64,000 nt of DNA from Frigoribacterium sp. PvP032 (GCF_017833035.1 NZ_JAFIBM010000001.1:1054001-1118000), one strand, 5' to 3'. Shown: positions 26,312 through 36,618, counted from the stretch's first letter. The notes: a model not told the origin generated them from the letters alone. A program made the numbers and translations.

Positions 26312-27133
26312 TCAGACGTCGCGTCGTGCGGTCGCCCACGCCGCGGCCGCGGCCGGCACGACGAGCCAGGCGGCGAGCGCGCCCAGGTCGCGGCCCAGGT
26401 CGGCGACGGGCTCGGTGCCCGAGAAGAGCTGGCTCATGGTCGTCTCAGCGTACGTGAGGAGCAGCACGGACCAGTCGACGCCCTGGCCGGTGGTCAGCAG
26501 GATCACCGCGACGGGCAGCACGAGCAGCACCCCGAGGACGATGGCGATCGCGCCGGCCGAGCTCCGGACGAGGGTCGCGACCATCACCGTGAAGACGCTG
26601 AGCACGGCCAGCCACGCCGCCGCCGCGCCGACGGCCTGGAGCACGGCAGGGTCCACGAGCGAGGTCCGCAGGCCCGTGCTCGCCAGCACCGCGCTCGACG
26701 CGGCCCACGCCGCGACCGACGATGCCACCGAGAGCACGACGGCGGCCCCTGCCGCCACGAGGGTCTTCGCCGCGAGCACGGGCAGCCGCCGCGGCACGGC
26801 CGAGTAGGTGGTCCGCTTCTGGCCCGTGGCGAACTCCTGGGTGACGAAGAGCACCACCAGCACGGCGACGAACAGCTCGCCGACGGTCGTCGCCGGCGCC
26901 ATCGTGCGGAGGGTGGTCGCGGCCCCGCCGGCCAGCGCTCCGGCGGGGTCGGAGGCGTCGGTGAGGGCGACGGCGGCGCTCGCCGCGGCGGAGAGGACCA
27001 CCGTCAGGGCGGCGATCAGCCAGGTCGAGCGCACGCTCGTCAGCTTGGTCCGCTCCGACCAGGCGACGCGGGCGAAGGTCAGGCGCGGTGCCCGGTCGAG
27101 CGGGCTGAGCAGGGGTGCGGCAGTGGTGGTCAC
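26312..27133 (-). CDS. ABC exporter permease (ABC-2 type)
   Basis: A 273-aa protein with six predicted segments. The cytoplasmic N-terminus (ARVAWSERTKLTSVRSTW) and FVTQEFATGQKRTTYSAVPRR match ABC-2 permeases of the antibiotic-resistance type found with two-component systems. The ending ARRDV resembles that of the permease at the right edge of the window (KRRDV). The start is GTG. It is separated from its ATPase gene by 211 bp containing repeat element 9 and a purine tract, which is unusual for partners. Confidence 0.88.
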   Translation of the reverse strand: MTTTAAPLLSPLDRAPRLTFARVAWSERTKLTSVRSTWLIAALTVVLSAAASAAVALTDASDPAGALAGGAATTLRTMAPATTVGELFVAVLVVLFVTQEFATGQKRTTYSAVPRRLPVLAAKTLVAAGAAVVLSVASSVAAWAASSAVLASTGLRTSLVDPAVLQAVGAAAAWLAVLSVFTVMVATLVRSSAGAIAIVLGVLLVLPVAVILLTTGQGVDWSVLLLTYAETTMSQLFSGTEPVADLGRDLGALAAWLVVPAAAAAWATARRDV

Positions 27134-27163
27134 GAGGTGTCTCCGATCGGGAGGGATGGTCGA

Positions 27164-27236
27164 GGAAGGAGGGGGAGGACGAACACGAGGAGGAAGGGGA
27201 GGAAGGGGAGGAAGGGGAGCAGGAGGAGGAGGAGCA
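27164..27236. repeat. Purine-rich tract with 9-bp tandem repeats
   Basis: The plus strand is almost all G and A here. It includes three perfect GGAAGGGGA units at 27192-27218, followed by AGG triplets. It lies between the ATPase and permease genes and could form a triplex or pause polymerase. Confidence 0.7.
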
Positions 27237-27277
27237 GGCCCGTGCGGCGGCGGTCGGGAGCAGCGGGCCGGGCGCCG

Positions 27278-27363
27278 GTCGACGACTCAGGAGGCGCCGG
27301 TCACGAGGACGGGGCGACGCATATCCAGCAGGCGCCCCCGCCGATCACACCTGAGACCTCGAC
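27278..27363. repeat. 86-bp paired-motif element 9, overlapping the ATPase gene end
   Basis: The left arm is GTCGACGACTCAGG and the right arm CCTGAGACCTCGAC (27350-27363). The right arm encodes part of the ABC ATPase C-terminus and the stop TGA (27345-27347) lies just inside it. Confidence 0.85.
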
Positions 27364-28262
27364 CCGGACCGGTACTCGACCGAGTCGTCGGTCAGGCCGA
27401 AGAACGCGTCCTCGAGCGACGTCTGCGCGGGCGTCAGCTCGAACAGCAGCACGCCAGCGGGCGCGGCGGCCCTGGCGATCTGCTCGGCGGTGAGCCCGGC
27501 GACCTCGAGCCGGTCGGCCGTGAGGTGCGTCACCGTGCCTCCGAGCGGGCGCAGCAGGGTCTCGAGATGCTCGGCAGAGTCGGTCCTGACGGCGACCTTG
27601 CCGCCTCCCTGGCCGGCGAGCACGTCGGCCACCGACGCGTCGGCGATCACGCGGCCGCGGCCGAGGACGACGAGGCGGTCGGCGGTCTGTGCCATCTCGC
27701 TCATCAGGTGGCTCGAGAGCAGCACGGCGCGGCCCTCGGCGGCGAGCGACCGGCAGAGCTGCCGCACCCAGATGACGCCCTCGGGGTCGAGCCCGTTGAC
27801 GGGCTCGTCGAGCACGAGCGTGTGGGGGTCGCCGAGCAGGGCGGTGGCGATGCCGAGACGCTGTCCCATGCCGAGCGAGAACGTGCCGGCGCGGCGACGG
27901 GCGACCGACTCGAGGCCGGTCAGGCCGATGACCTCGTCGACCCGTCGGTCGGGGATCCCGTGCGTCCGGGCGACGGTGCGGAGGTGGTCGCGGGCCGTGC
28001 GTCCCGGGTGGACGGCCCCGGCGTCGAGGAGGACCCCCACCTCCTGCAGCGGTGCAGGGCTGTCGGCGTAGCGACGGCCGTCGACGGTGACCGTGCCGGA
28101 GGTCGGCCGGTCGAGGCCGACGATCATGCGCATAGTCGTCGACTTGCCGGCGCCGTTCGGCCCGAGGAACCCGGTGACGGTGCCCGGCGCGATCGTGAAC
28201 GAGACGTCGTCGACGGCGAGGGAGGCGCCGTGGCGCTTGGTGAGGTGGCTGGCTTCGATCAT
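27345..28262 (-). CDS. ABC exporter ATP-binding protein
   Basis: A 305-aa ATPase. Walker A is GPNGAGKST, the signature is FSLGMGQR, Walker B is TLVLDEP, and the H-loop His is in LLSSHLM. It belongs to the drug/antibiotic exporter group (LnrL/CcmA-like). ATG 28262 is preferred to the GTG at 28268 because TAGCGT ends 7 bases before it. It is the first gene of the four-gene exporter and two-component cluster. The last residues and stop codon lie in repeat element 9. Confidence 0.93.
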   Translation of the reverse strand: MIEASHLTKRHGASLAVDDVSFTIAPGTVTGFLGPNGAGKSTTMRMIVGLDRPTSGTVTVDGRRYADSPAPLQEVGVLLDAGAVHPGRTARDHLRTVARTHGIPDRRVDEVIGLTGLESVARRRAGTFSLGMGQRLGIATALLGDPHTLVLDEPVNGLDPEGVIWVRQLCRSLAAEGRAVLLSSHLMSEMAQTADRLVVLGRGRVIADASVADVLAGQGGGKVAVRTDSAEHLETLLRPLGGTVTHLTADRLEVAGLTAEQIARAAAPAGVLLFELTPAQTSLEDAFFGLTDDSVEYRSGSRSQV

Positions 28263-28395
28263 GTCCACGACGCTAAGGAGCGCCTCGGCCCCCGTCGTCG
28301 GAGCACGGTGCCGTCGTGCTGGTACCGCGGTACCACGCGACGCGGGGAGTCATCGGGCTCGGCCGGCGCCTCCCGCCTGTGGCAGGGTCGACCCG

Positions 28396-29814
28396 GTGAC
28401 CGACGAGACCGCCCCGACGCCCGAGACCGCCGCCGCCGAGACGGCCCACAAGAAGAAGCTGATCCTCAACCTCTTCGAGATGAACTGCGTCGGCCACATC
28501 ACGCACGGCCTCTGGCGGCTGCCCGGCAACCACCGCCGTGAGTACACGGACATCCGGTACTGGACCGAGCTCGCGCGCCTCGCCGAGCAGGGCGGTTTCG
28601 ACGCAGTGTTCCTGGCCGACGTGCTCGGCACCTACGACGTCTACCGCGACAGCCCGGCGCCGGCCCTGCTCGAGGGCATCCAGGCGCCCGCGAACGACCC
28701 GATGCTCGTCGTGCCCGCGATGGCCGCGGTGACCGAGCACCTCGGCTTCGGCGTCACGGCGTCGACGAGCTACGAGCCGCCGTTCGCCTTCGCGCGCCGC
28801 ATGTCGACCCTCGACCACCTGACCGGCGGCCGTGTCGGCTGGAACGTCGTGACCTCGTACCTGCCCTCGGCCGCGCGCAACTTCGGGCTCGACGACCAGA
28901 TCCCGAAGGAGGAGCGCTACGCCAGGGCGGCCGAGTACCTGGACGTGCTCTACAAGCTCTGGGAAGGCTCGTGGGAGGACGACGCCGTCGTCGCCGACCC
29001 GACCGCCGACGGTCTCGCGCCAGGCTCCGGCGTGTACACCGACCCGTCGAAGGTGCACACGATCGACCACGACGGCCGCTTCTACAAGGTCGTCGGCCCG
29101 CACCTCAGCGAGCCGTCCCCGCAGCGCACCCCCGTGCTGTTCCTCGCGACGGCGTCCCCGACGGGCGTCGAGCAGGCCGCCCGCAACGCCGAGGTCGTCT
29201 TCACCGGCGGGCGCGCGGTGGCTCGCGTCGCCGAGGCCACCCGCGCCGCCGCGGTCGAGGCGGGCCGAGCCGCGGACGACGTCCGCTTCATCGTCCAGGC
29301 CGGCGTGATCACGGCAGAGACCGAGGAGGCGGTGGCCGAGAAGCTGGCCCTCTACCGGTCGTTCGCCAGCGAGCAGGGCGCGCTCGTGCACCGCAGCGTC
29401 CCGTTCGACGCGCCGTCGCACGACCCCGCGACGACCGTCCGCGAGGCCCTCGTGGCCGAGGGGCGCCTCGACCACCCCGGTGCCGCCTCCTTGCCTCTGG
29501 ACATCACGGTCGGCGAGCTGATCGCGAGCGTGGACGAGGCCTGGGGCGGCGCGTTCTTCGTCGCCGGGACGCCGACGGTCGTCGCCGACGAGATCGAGCG
29601 CTGGCTCGACGAGGAGGGCATCGACGGGATCAACCTGCGGCAGTACCACTCGTACGACACGCTGCGCGACTTCGTCGAGCTGGTCGTGCCCGAGCTGCGG
29701 CGCCGCGGGCGCGTGCGCGAGGCGTACGTGCCGGGCGAGACGCTGCGCGAGCGGTACACGGGCGGCGGGCCGCGGCTCCCGTCGACGCACCCGGCTGCGG
29801 CGTACCGGCGCTGA
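28396..29814 (+). CDS. LLM flavin-dependent monooxygenase (NtaA/SnaA/DszA family)
   Basis: A 472-aa bacterial luciferase-like TIM barrel. The opening LNLFEMNCVGHITHGLW, then GYDAVFLAD-like GGFDAVFLADVLG and GGRVGWNVVTSYL, are signatures of NtaA-type FMNH2-dependent monooxygenases. These need a separate flavin reductase and act on chelators, sulfur heterocycles or similar xenobiotics. The start is GTG; CAGGGT ends 7 bases before it. It stands alone, so the substrate is unknown. Confidence 0.9.
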   Translation: MTDETAPTPETAAAETAHKKKLILNLFEMNCVGHITHGLWRLPGNHRREYTDIRYWTELARLAEQGGFDAVFLADVLGTYDVYRDSPAPALLEGIQAPANDPMLVVPAMAAVTEHLGFGVTASTSYEPPFAFARRMSTLDHLTGGRVGWNVVTSYLPSAARNFGLDDQIPKEERYARAAEYLDVLYKLWEGSWEDDAVVADPTADGLAPGSGVYTDPSKVHTIDHDGRFYKVVGPHLSEPSPQRTPVLFLATASPTGVEQAARNAEVVFTGGRAVARVAEATRAAAVEAGRAADDVRFIVQAGVITAETEEAVAEKLALYRSFASEQGALVHRSVPFDAPSHDPATTVREALVAEGRLDHPGAASLPLDITVGELIASVDEAWGGAFFVAGTPTVVADEIERWLDEEGIDGINLRQYHSYDTLRDFVELVVPELRRRGRVREAYVPGETLRERYTGGGPRLPSTHPAAAYRR

Positions 29815-29846
29815 GGTCAGGCCGCGCGGACCGGGTCGGCCGGGAG

Positions 29847-30278
29847 CTACGCGGCGCGGCGGACGCGGTAACGCGCCGGCACGGACGGCACGCGCAGCCA
29901 GGTGGTGCGGCGGACGCCGTCGGACGAGGTCCACTCGACGAAGACGGTGCCGAGGGCGGCGAGGGCGCCGATCTCGGTCGGCGTCGCGACGCCCATCGCC
30001 GAGCGGAGACGGAGCGCGTCGGTGCGGCGGGCGACTCCGCCGGGCAGCTCGACGACGACGTCGCGCGGCGTCTGGCCGCCGACGCGGCGGAGCACGAGGC
30101 AGGCGCCGAGCGGCAGGGCAGGGTCGCTGCCGTCGTTCGGCACGTCGAGCCAGGTGAGGAAGAACGAGGGGGCGCGGCGCAGTCGGACGACCCGCTCGGG
30201 GCGGACGCCGCGGTCGTCGCGGAGCTGCTGCGGAGCGGAGGCGCGGACGGCGTCGGTGCCGTGTGCGGTCGAGTCCAT
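29847..30278 (-). CDS. Uncharacterised small protein
   Basis: A 143-aa protein with no recognised domain. It appears to be mainly beta strands (SFFLTWLDVPN, ACLVLRRVGGQTPRDVVVEL, GTVFVEWTSSDGVRRTTWLRVP). It has no signal peptide. GGGGAAC lies upstream of the ATG. It starts back-to-back with the alditol oxidase operon, with 325 bp between. Confidence 0.6.
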   Translation of the reverse strand: MDSTAHGTDAVRASAPQQLRDDRGVRPERVVRLRRAPSFFLTWLDVPNDGSDPALPLGACLVLRRVGGQTPRDVVVELPGGVARRTDALRLRSAMGVATPTEIGALAALGTVFVEWTSSDGVRRTTWLRVPSVPARYRVRRAA

Positions 30279-30436
30279 CGTGGTGTTCCCCTGGTCGTGG
30301 TCGGTCGGCGGCGGTCTCCCGGGGCCTGTACCCAGCGAACCGCGTCCTGGCCCGGGGGACAACGGGGGACGCGGCCCCGGTCCGGGGGGTCGTCGGTCCC
30401 CAGTGAGGGGGACACGGGCCGCCGAGGTGGAGTCGC

Positions 30437-30522
30437 GTCGACGGATCAGGTGCTGTCGTCGACGCCGGGCCGCGCTGTCCTGCCGCCTGTCGCCCGACGC
30501 CGCCGCCACCTGAATCGTCGAC
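30437..30522. repeat. 86-bp paired-motif element 10
   Basis: The left arm is GTCGACGGATCAGG and the right arm CCTGAATCGTCGAC. It lies in the 325-bp gap between divergent genes, 35 bp upstream of the LacI-type operator. Apart from these two signals I see nothing else in the gap. Confidence 0.85.
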
Positions 30523-30556
30523 GCAGCGCCGCGCCCGCCCGACGCGGCCCCGCGGA

Positions 30557-30568
30557 GTGAGCGCTCAC
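30557..30568. promoter_or_regulatory. LacI-type operator upstream of alditol oxidase
   Basis: The perfect palindrome GTGAGCGCTCAC lies directly upstream of a -10-like TAGACT (30569-30574), so a bound repressor would block polymerase. The identical 12-mer recurs before the sugar ABC operon and before araB. Confidence 0.85.
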
Positions 30569-30603
30569 TAGACTGGACGCCGCCACCGAGTCGAAGGAGT
30601 CTC

Positions 30604-31869
30604 ATGCACAACTGGGCCGAGAACGTCGAGTACACGACGACCGACCTCCGCACCCCCGCCTCGGTCGACGAGCTGCGCGACGTGGTCGCGTCCAGCCGTC
30701 GGGTGAAGGCGATCGGCTCGCGGCACTCGTTCAACAGGGTGGCCGACACCGACGGGGTGCTCGTCTCGACGGAGGGCCTCGGGCTGCCGATCGAGCTCGA
30801 CCAGGCCGCAGGCACCGTCCGCGTCGGGGCCGGCACGACGCACGCCGTCCTCGCCCGCGAGCTGCAGGCCCATGGCCGCGCCCTGCCGAACCTCGCCTCG
30901 CTGCCGCACATCAGCGTGGCCGGCGCCGTGCAGACCGGCACCCACGGGTCGGGCGTGCGCAACCCCGCGCTCTCCGCGAGCGTCGCCGCGGTCGAGATCG
31001 TGCGGGCCGACGGGTCGCTCGACGTCGTCCGTCGTGGGGACGACGCGTTCGGCGCCTCCGTCGTCGGCCTCGGCGCCCTCGGCGTCGTCACCGCGCTGGT
31101 GCTCGACACGGTGCCGACCTTCGACGTCGTGCAGACCGTGCACCACGACCTGCCCTGGGCTGCGGCCCTCGAGAACCTCGGCGCGCTGATGGCGCACGCC
31201 TACAGCGTCAGCCTCTTCACGCGGTACACCGGCGACGTCGTGGGGCAGGTCTGGGCGAAGGCGCGCGTCGGCGACGCACCCCTCGCGACGCCGCTCGACC
31301 TCGTCGCGCTGGGGGCCCGCCCCGCCTCCGAGGCCGTGCACATGCTGCCGGACACGGCGGCGGACGCGGTCACCCCGCAGCTCGGCGTGCCCGGCCCGTG
31401 GCTCGACCGGCTGCCGCACTTCCGCGCCGAGTTCACCCCGAGCGCGGGCGAGGAGATCCAGAGCGAGTACCTCGTCCCCGCCGAGCACGCGCCCGCCGCC
31501 GTCGAGGCGCTCCGTGCCCTCGGCGAGAGCCTGGCCGACGTGATCTTCGTCAGCGAGATCCGCAGCATCGCCGCCGACGACGCCTGGCTCAGCCCGAGCG
31601 GCGGCCGCGACAGCATCGCGTTCCACTTCACCTGGCGCCGCGACACGGAGGCGGTGCTCGCGGTCCTGCCGAGCGTCGAGGAGGCGCTGGCACCGTTCGA
31701 CGCGCGCCCTCACTGGGGCAAGGTGGCCGGCCTCGACCACGGGGTGCTGCGTCGTCGCTACCCTCGACTGGACGACTTCGCGGCCCACGCCACGGCAGTC
31801 GACCCCGACGGGCGCTTCCGCAACGCCCACCTCGACCACCTCGTCTTCGGAGGAACAGCCCGTGCCTGA
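30604..31869 (+). CDS. Alditol (xylitol/arabitol) oxidase
   Basis: A 421-aa PCMH-type flavoprotein. The FAD motif AIGSRHSFN and the HGSG block (GTHGSGVRNP) fit the AldO/xylitol oxidase family, as does the C-terminal HWGK. Family members oxidise sugar alcohols to aldoses with O2, giving H2O2. L-gulonolactone-type oxidases are relatives, but the GSRHSFN and HWGK pattern and short length favour AldO. A LacI-type operator at the promoter ties it to the arabinose genes. The next gene overlaps its stop. Confidence 0.87.
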   Translation: MHNWAENVEYTTTDLRTPASVDELRDVVASSRRVKAIGSRHSFNRVADTDGVLVSTEGLGLPIELDQAAGTVRVGAGTTHAVLARELQAHGRALPNLASLPHISVAGAVQTGTHGSGVRNPALSASVAAVEIVRADGSLDVVRRGDDAFGASVVGLGALGVVTALVLDTVPTFDVVQTVHHDLPWAAALENLGALMAHAYSVSLFTRYTGDVVGQVWAKARVGDAPLATPLDLVALGARPASEAVHMLPDTAADAVTPQLGVPGPWLDRLPHFRAEFTPSAGEEIQSEYLVPAEHAPAAVEALRALGESLADVIFVSEIRSIAADDAWLSPSGGRDSIAFHFTWRRDTEAVLAVLPSVEEALAPFDARPHWGKVAGLDHGVLRRRYPRLDDFAAHATAVDPDGRFRNAHLDHLVFGGTARA

Positions 31870-32863
31870 GACCACCACCACGCCAGCCGCCACGTCCGTC
31901 CCGGTCGGCTCCGTCCCCGTCAGCTCGGTCCCCGTCAGCGGAGTCCCGACCGTGCTCGAGCACGGCCCCTACCGGGCCGACATCGCCGGCGTCGGGGCGA
32001 CGCTCCGCTCGCTCACGCACGACGGTCGTCACCTCGTCGTCCCCTTCGGCCTCGACGAGGTCCGTCCGCTCTACCGCGGCGCGCTGCTCGCCCCGTGGCC
32101 GAACCGCGTCGTCGACGGCTCGTGGGACGACGACGGGGTCGAGCGTCAGCTGCCCGTCAACGAGGTCGAGCGGGGCCACGCCCTGCACGGGCTGGTGCAG
32201 TGGGCGGACTGGACGGTCGACGCGGCCGACGAGACCGACTCGCACCGCGCCTCCTTCGTGACCCAGCTCGCCCCGAGCGACGGCTACCCCTACCGGCTCG
32301 AGCTCCGCGCGACCTACGAGCTCGGCGACGCCGGCCTCGTCACCACCGTCACGGCGACGAACGTCGGGCAGGGCACGGCTCCCTACGGCGTCGCCCCGCA
32401 CCCGTACCTCGTCGCCGGCGAGGGCCGCGTCGACGACTGGTCGCTGCTGCTCCCCGCGGCGAGCTACCTCGAGGTCACCGACGATCGCCTCGTGCCGACC
32501 GGCGTGCACGGCGTCACCGAGCGTGACGGCTTCGACTTCCGCGAGGCCCGTGCCGTCGGCGACCTGTTCGTCGACCACGCCTTCACCGAGATCGGTGCCG
32601 ACGCCGAGGGACGCGCCACGGTCGAGGTCGTCGCGCCCGGCGGCGGCGGCGTCGCGATGTCGTGGGCCGTCTCCGAGCTGCCCTGGGTGCAGGTGCACAC
32701 GGGCGACCGGCCCGAGCCCGAGCTCGACCGCCTCGGCCTCGCCGTCGAGCCGATGACCTGCCCGCCCGACGCCTTCACGAGCGGCGTCGACCTCGTCCGC
32801 CTCGCACCGGGGGAGTCGCACACCGCGTCGTGGACCATCGCCGCGATCGCCCCGACCGCCTGA
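31862..32863 (+). CDS. Aldose 1-epimerase (mutarotase) family protein
   Basis: A 333-aa galactose-mutarotase-like protein. It has APWPNRVVDG, the catalytic His region HALHGLV, GVAPHPYL, and Glu in LAVEPMTCPPDAF. A short repeated N-terminus (VPVGSVPVSSVPVSGVP) is odd. The GTG overlaps the oxidase stop by 8 bases and GGAGGA precedes it. It would interconvert anomers of the aldose released by the oxidase or imported by the transporter. Confidence 0.88.
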   Translation: MPETTTTPAATSVPVGSVPVSSVPVSGVPTVLEHGPYRADIAGVGATLRSLTHDGRHLVVPFGLDEVRPLYRGALLAPWPNRVVDGSWDDDGVERQLPVNEVERGHALHGLVQWADWTVDAADETDSHRASFVTQLAPSDGYPYRLELRATYELGDAGLVTTVTATNVGQGTAPYGVAPHPYLVAGEGRVDDWSLLLPAASYLEVTDDRLVPTGVHGVTERDGFDFREARAVGDLFVDHAFTEIGADAEGRATVEVVAPGGGGVAMSWAVSELPWVQVHTGDRPEPELDRLGLAVEPMTCPPDAFTSGVDLVRLAPGESHTASWTIAAIAPTA

Positions 32864-32900
32864 CCTCGACCGCCTGACCCCGACCCCGCAGGAGGCGCGC

Positions 32901-32919
32901 CCCGGCCGAGCAGGCCGGG
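32901..32919. terminator. Weak hairpin between convergent genes
   Basis: CCCGGCC and GGCCGGG pair around GAGCA, between the epimerase stop and the stop of the opposing small gene. Confidence 0.35.
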
Positions 32920-32950
32920 TCCCGCCATGCCCTGCCCCGCCTGGGCAGCG

Positions 32951-33268
32951 CTACGCGCCGATCGGCTCCGCGCCGAGGCGCTCGGCCTGCCAGGTGACCG
33001 CCGAGACGGCGCCGAGCGACCAGCGGGCGAGGACGCCGTCGAGCGCGCGGCGAGTGCGGCGTGCGGCGAGCTCGTCGCGCACCACGACGTCGAAGCGCAG
33101 CATCTCGGGCAGCTCGGTCAGCAGCACCGTCCCCGCGTCGGCGAGCTGCACGAGGTACTGGCCCTCGTCGACCCGTGCCGTCGTGTGCTCGGCCAGGAGC
33201 CGCCGCGACAACCAGAACAACCCGGCGCTGTCGTGCGCGGTGTGGACGGTGGCCGTGACGGTGATCAT
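32951..33268 (-). CDS. Uncharacterised small protein
   Basis: A 105-aa soluble protein beginning MITVTATVHTAHDSAGLFWLSRRLLAEH; no family is recognised. CACTAT ends 6 bases before the ATG, supporting a leaderless start and a real gene. It faces away from the sugar ABC operon and shares its 571-bp upstream gap. Confidence 0.6.
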   Translation of the reverse strand: MITVTATVHTAHDSAGLFWLSRRLLAEHTTARVDEGQYLVQLADAGTVLLTELPEMLRFDVVVRDELAARRTRRALDGVLARWSLGAVSAVTWQAERLGAEPIGA

Positions 33269-33350
33269 GCGCACATAGTGCCCCGCGTTCCGCTCAGGCC
33301 CGTGAACGGCGTGTATCCGGCGTGTGAACCCTGGCCCCCGAGTGCGCGAC

Positions 33351-33379
33351 TTGACATCGGTCTCGGCCTGCCTCATAGT
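33351..33379 (+). promoter_or_regulatory. Promoter of the sugar ABC operon
   Basis: TTGACA, a 17-bp spacer and CATAGT form the best sigma-70-type promoter in the window. The LacI-type operator starts 15 bases downstream of the -10, over the transcription start. Confidence 0.8.
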
Positions 33380-33394
33380 TGCCCCGGACCACAG

Positions 33395-33410
33395 ATGTGA
33401 GCGCTCACAT
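33395..33410. promoter_or_regulatory. LacI-type operator of the sugar ABC operon
   Basis: ATGTGAGCGCTCACAT is a perfect 16-bp palindrome with the shared 12-bp core, placed just downstream of the promoter. Confidence 0.88.
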
Positions 33411-33558
33411 GAAACGGTCACATCCGCGTCACAGGGTCGGCACAGCAGCCGCACCGACGACGTACCGGCGGGGCATGATCCCCCGCCAGCTCCGCCAGCC
33501 ACACCCCCTCGCACCTTCCCGCGCACCAGCGACACACCACCTGACGAAGAGGTCACCT

Positions 33559-33651
33559 GTGAACCGCACCGCTCGCACCGCACCTGCCGCCTCGGCTCCC
33601 TGCCAGGCCGCCCCCGCCTCCTCGGCCCTCCGCGGCTCCGCACCCGCCTAG
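33559..33651 (+). CDS. Possible 30-aa leader peptide
   Basis: A GTG with GAAGAGG about 7 bases upstream opens a 30-codon frame, Ala/Pro/Ser-rich, inside the 455-base leader of the sugar ABC operon. A 9-bp hairpin (33663-33686) follows directly after its stop. This may be a regulatory leader or chance. Confidence 0.25.
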   Translation: MNRTARTAPAASAPCQAAPASSALRGSAPA

Positions 33652-33662
33652 GCCCCTCTGCT

Positions 33663-33686
33663 CCGGCGCACCTCCCCGTGCGCCGG
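33663..33686 (+). promoter_or_regulatory. Hairpin in the long leader of the sugar ABC operon
   Basis: CCGGCGCAC pairs with GTGCGCCGG around a 6-base loop, about 280 bases after the presumed transcription start. It could act as an attenuator or a stability element. Confidence 0.4.
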
Positions 33687-33839
33687 CCGGCTCGACGCGA
33701 CCCCGGTCGCGACCCGCCGCTCCCGGCCCGGTCCCGCGACGTCCCGCCGCCCGGCCCCGCCGATCCCTGCACCACCCACGCAGCACACCATCCGTCATCG
33801 ACGACGCCGTCCAGATGACACGGACACGAAGGAATCCCC

Positions 33840-34970
33840 GTGAAGAACAAGAAGCTCATCGTCGGCATCGTCGCCGCCGGTCTCGCCATCTCCCTCGCCG
33901 GCTGCGCCGGCGGCGGCGGCCGCGGCGCCGACAGCGGCAGCGGCGACAGCGGTGGAGACAACTCGGGCGCCCTCGTCGGCGTCGCGATGCCCACCAAGGT
34001 CTCCGAGCGCTGGATCAAGGACGGCGACGCCGTCAAGAGCGCCCTCGAGAAGAAGGGCTACAAGGTCGACCTCGAGTACGCCGACAACAAGATCCCGCAG
34101 CAGGTCCAGCAGGTCAGCAACATGATCACCAAGGGCGCCAAGGTCCTGATCGTCGCCTCGATCGACGGCGGCTCGCTCAGCGACCAGCTCGACTCGGCTG
34201 CCAAGGCCGGCATCAAGGTCATCTCGTACGACCGCCTCCTCACCGGCAACGAGAACGTCGACTACTACGTCTCGTTCGACAACTACAAGGTGGGCGTCGA
34301 CCAGGGCACCAGCCTGCTGACGGGCCTCGGCCTCGCCGACGCCGACGGCAAGAAGGTCGACGGCGCCGACCCCAAGACCATCGAGGTCTTCGCCGGCAGC
34401 CCCGACGACAACAACGCGCAGTTCTTCTTCAACGGCGCGATGGACACCCTCAAGCCCTACATCGAGGACGGCTCGCTGACGATCGGCTCCGGCCAGGACC
34501 AGTTCACGCAGGCCGCCACGCAGCAGTGGGACCCCGCGACCGCCAAGGCCCGCATGCAGAACCTGGTCGCGTCGACCTACTCGGGCGGCACCAATCTCGA
34601 CGGCGTGCTCTCGCCCTACGACGGCATCTCGATCGGCATCATCTCGGCGCTCGAGGGTGCCGGCTACTCGGACGACGCTCTCCCGATCGTCACCGGCCAG
34701 GACGCCGAGGCCGCCTCGGTCAAGTCGATCATCGCCGGCCAGCAGTACTCGACCATCTACAAGGACACCCGTCAGCTCGCTGACCAGTCCGTCGTGATGG
34801 CCGACGACATCCTCAACGGCAAGACGCCCGAGACGAACGACGACAAGACGTACGACAACAAGGTCAAGGTCGTCCCGACCTACCTGTTCCAGCCCGTCAC
34901 CGTCACCAAGGACAACTACAAAGAGGTCCTGATCGACAGCGGCTACTACACCGAGGCCGACCTCAAGTAG
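33840..34970 (+). CDS. chvE: Multiple-sugar-binding lipoprotein, ChvE family
   Basis: A 376-aa periplasmic-binding-type lipoprotein. The signal peptide ends in lipobox LAGC with C22, then a Gly/Ser/Asp linker. The PBP type I fold has [34 protein letters not shown] and [17 protein letters not shown], as in ChvE/xylose-binding proteins that take arabinose, xylose and related sugars. GAAGGA precedes the GTG. It is first in the operon and is followed by a strong hairpin, consistent with its being made in excess over the membrane subunits. Confidence 0.9.
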   Translation: MKNKKLIVGIVAAGLAISLAGCAGGGGRGADSGSGDSGGDNSGALVGVAMPTKVSERWIKDGDAVKSALEKKGYKVDLEYADNKIPQQVQQVSNMITKGAKVLIVASIDGGSLSDQLDSAAKAGIKVISYDRLLTGNENVDYYVSFDNYKVGVDQGTSLLTGLGLADADGKKVDGADPKTIEVFAGSPDDNNAQFFFNGAMDTLKPYIEDGSLTIGSGQDQFTQAATQQWDPATAKARMQNLVASTYSGGTNLDGVLSPYDGISIGIISALEGAGYSDDALPIVTGQDAEAASVKSIIAGQQYSTIYKDTRQLADQSVVMADDILNGKTPETNDDKTYDNKVKVVPTYLFQPVTVTKDNYKEVLIDSGYYTEADLK

Positions 34971-34983
34971 GTCCCCCCTCCCC

Positions 34984-35029
34984 GGGGCGCAGGAGGTGCG
35001 GTGCACCCGCTCCGCACCTCCTGCGCCCC
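34984..35029 (+). terminator. 18-bp hairpin between binding-protein and ATPase genes
   Basis: GGGGCGCAGGAGGTGCGG pairs perfectly with CCGCACCTCCTGCGCCCC around a 10-base loop. It sits inside the operon and probably lowers downstream expression or protects the upstream mRNA. Confidence 0.75.
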
Positions 35030-35067
35030 ACAGCTCCGCCCCACCCCATGCACGAAAGAAGGAACAC

Positions 35068-36604
<1,537 letters not shown>

Positions 36605-36618
<14 letters not shown>

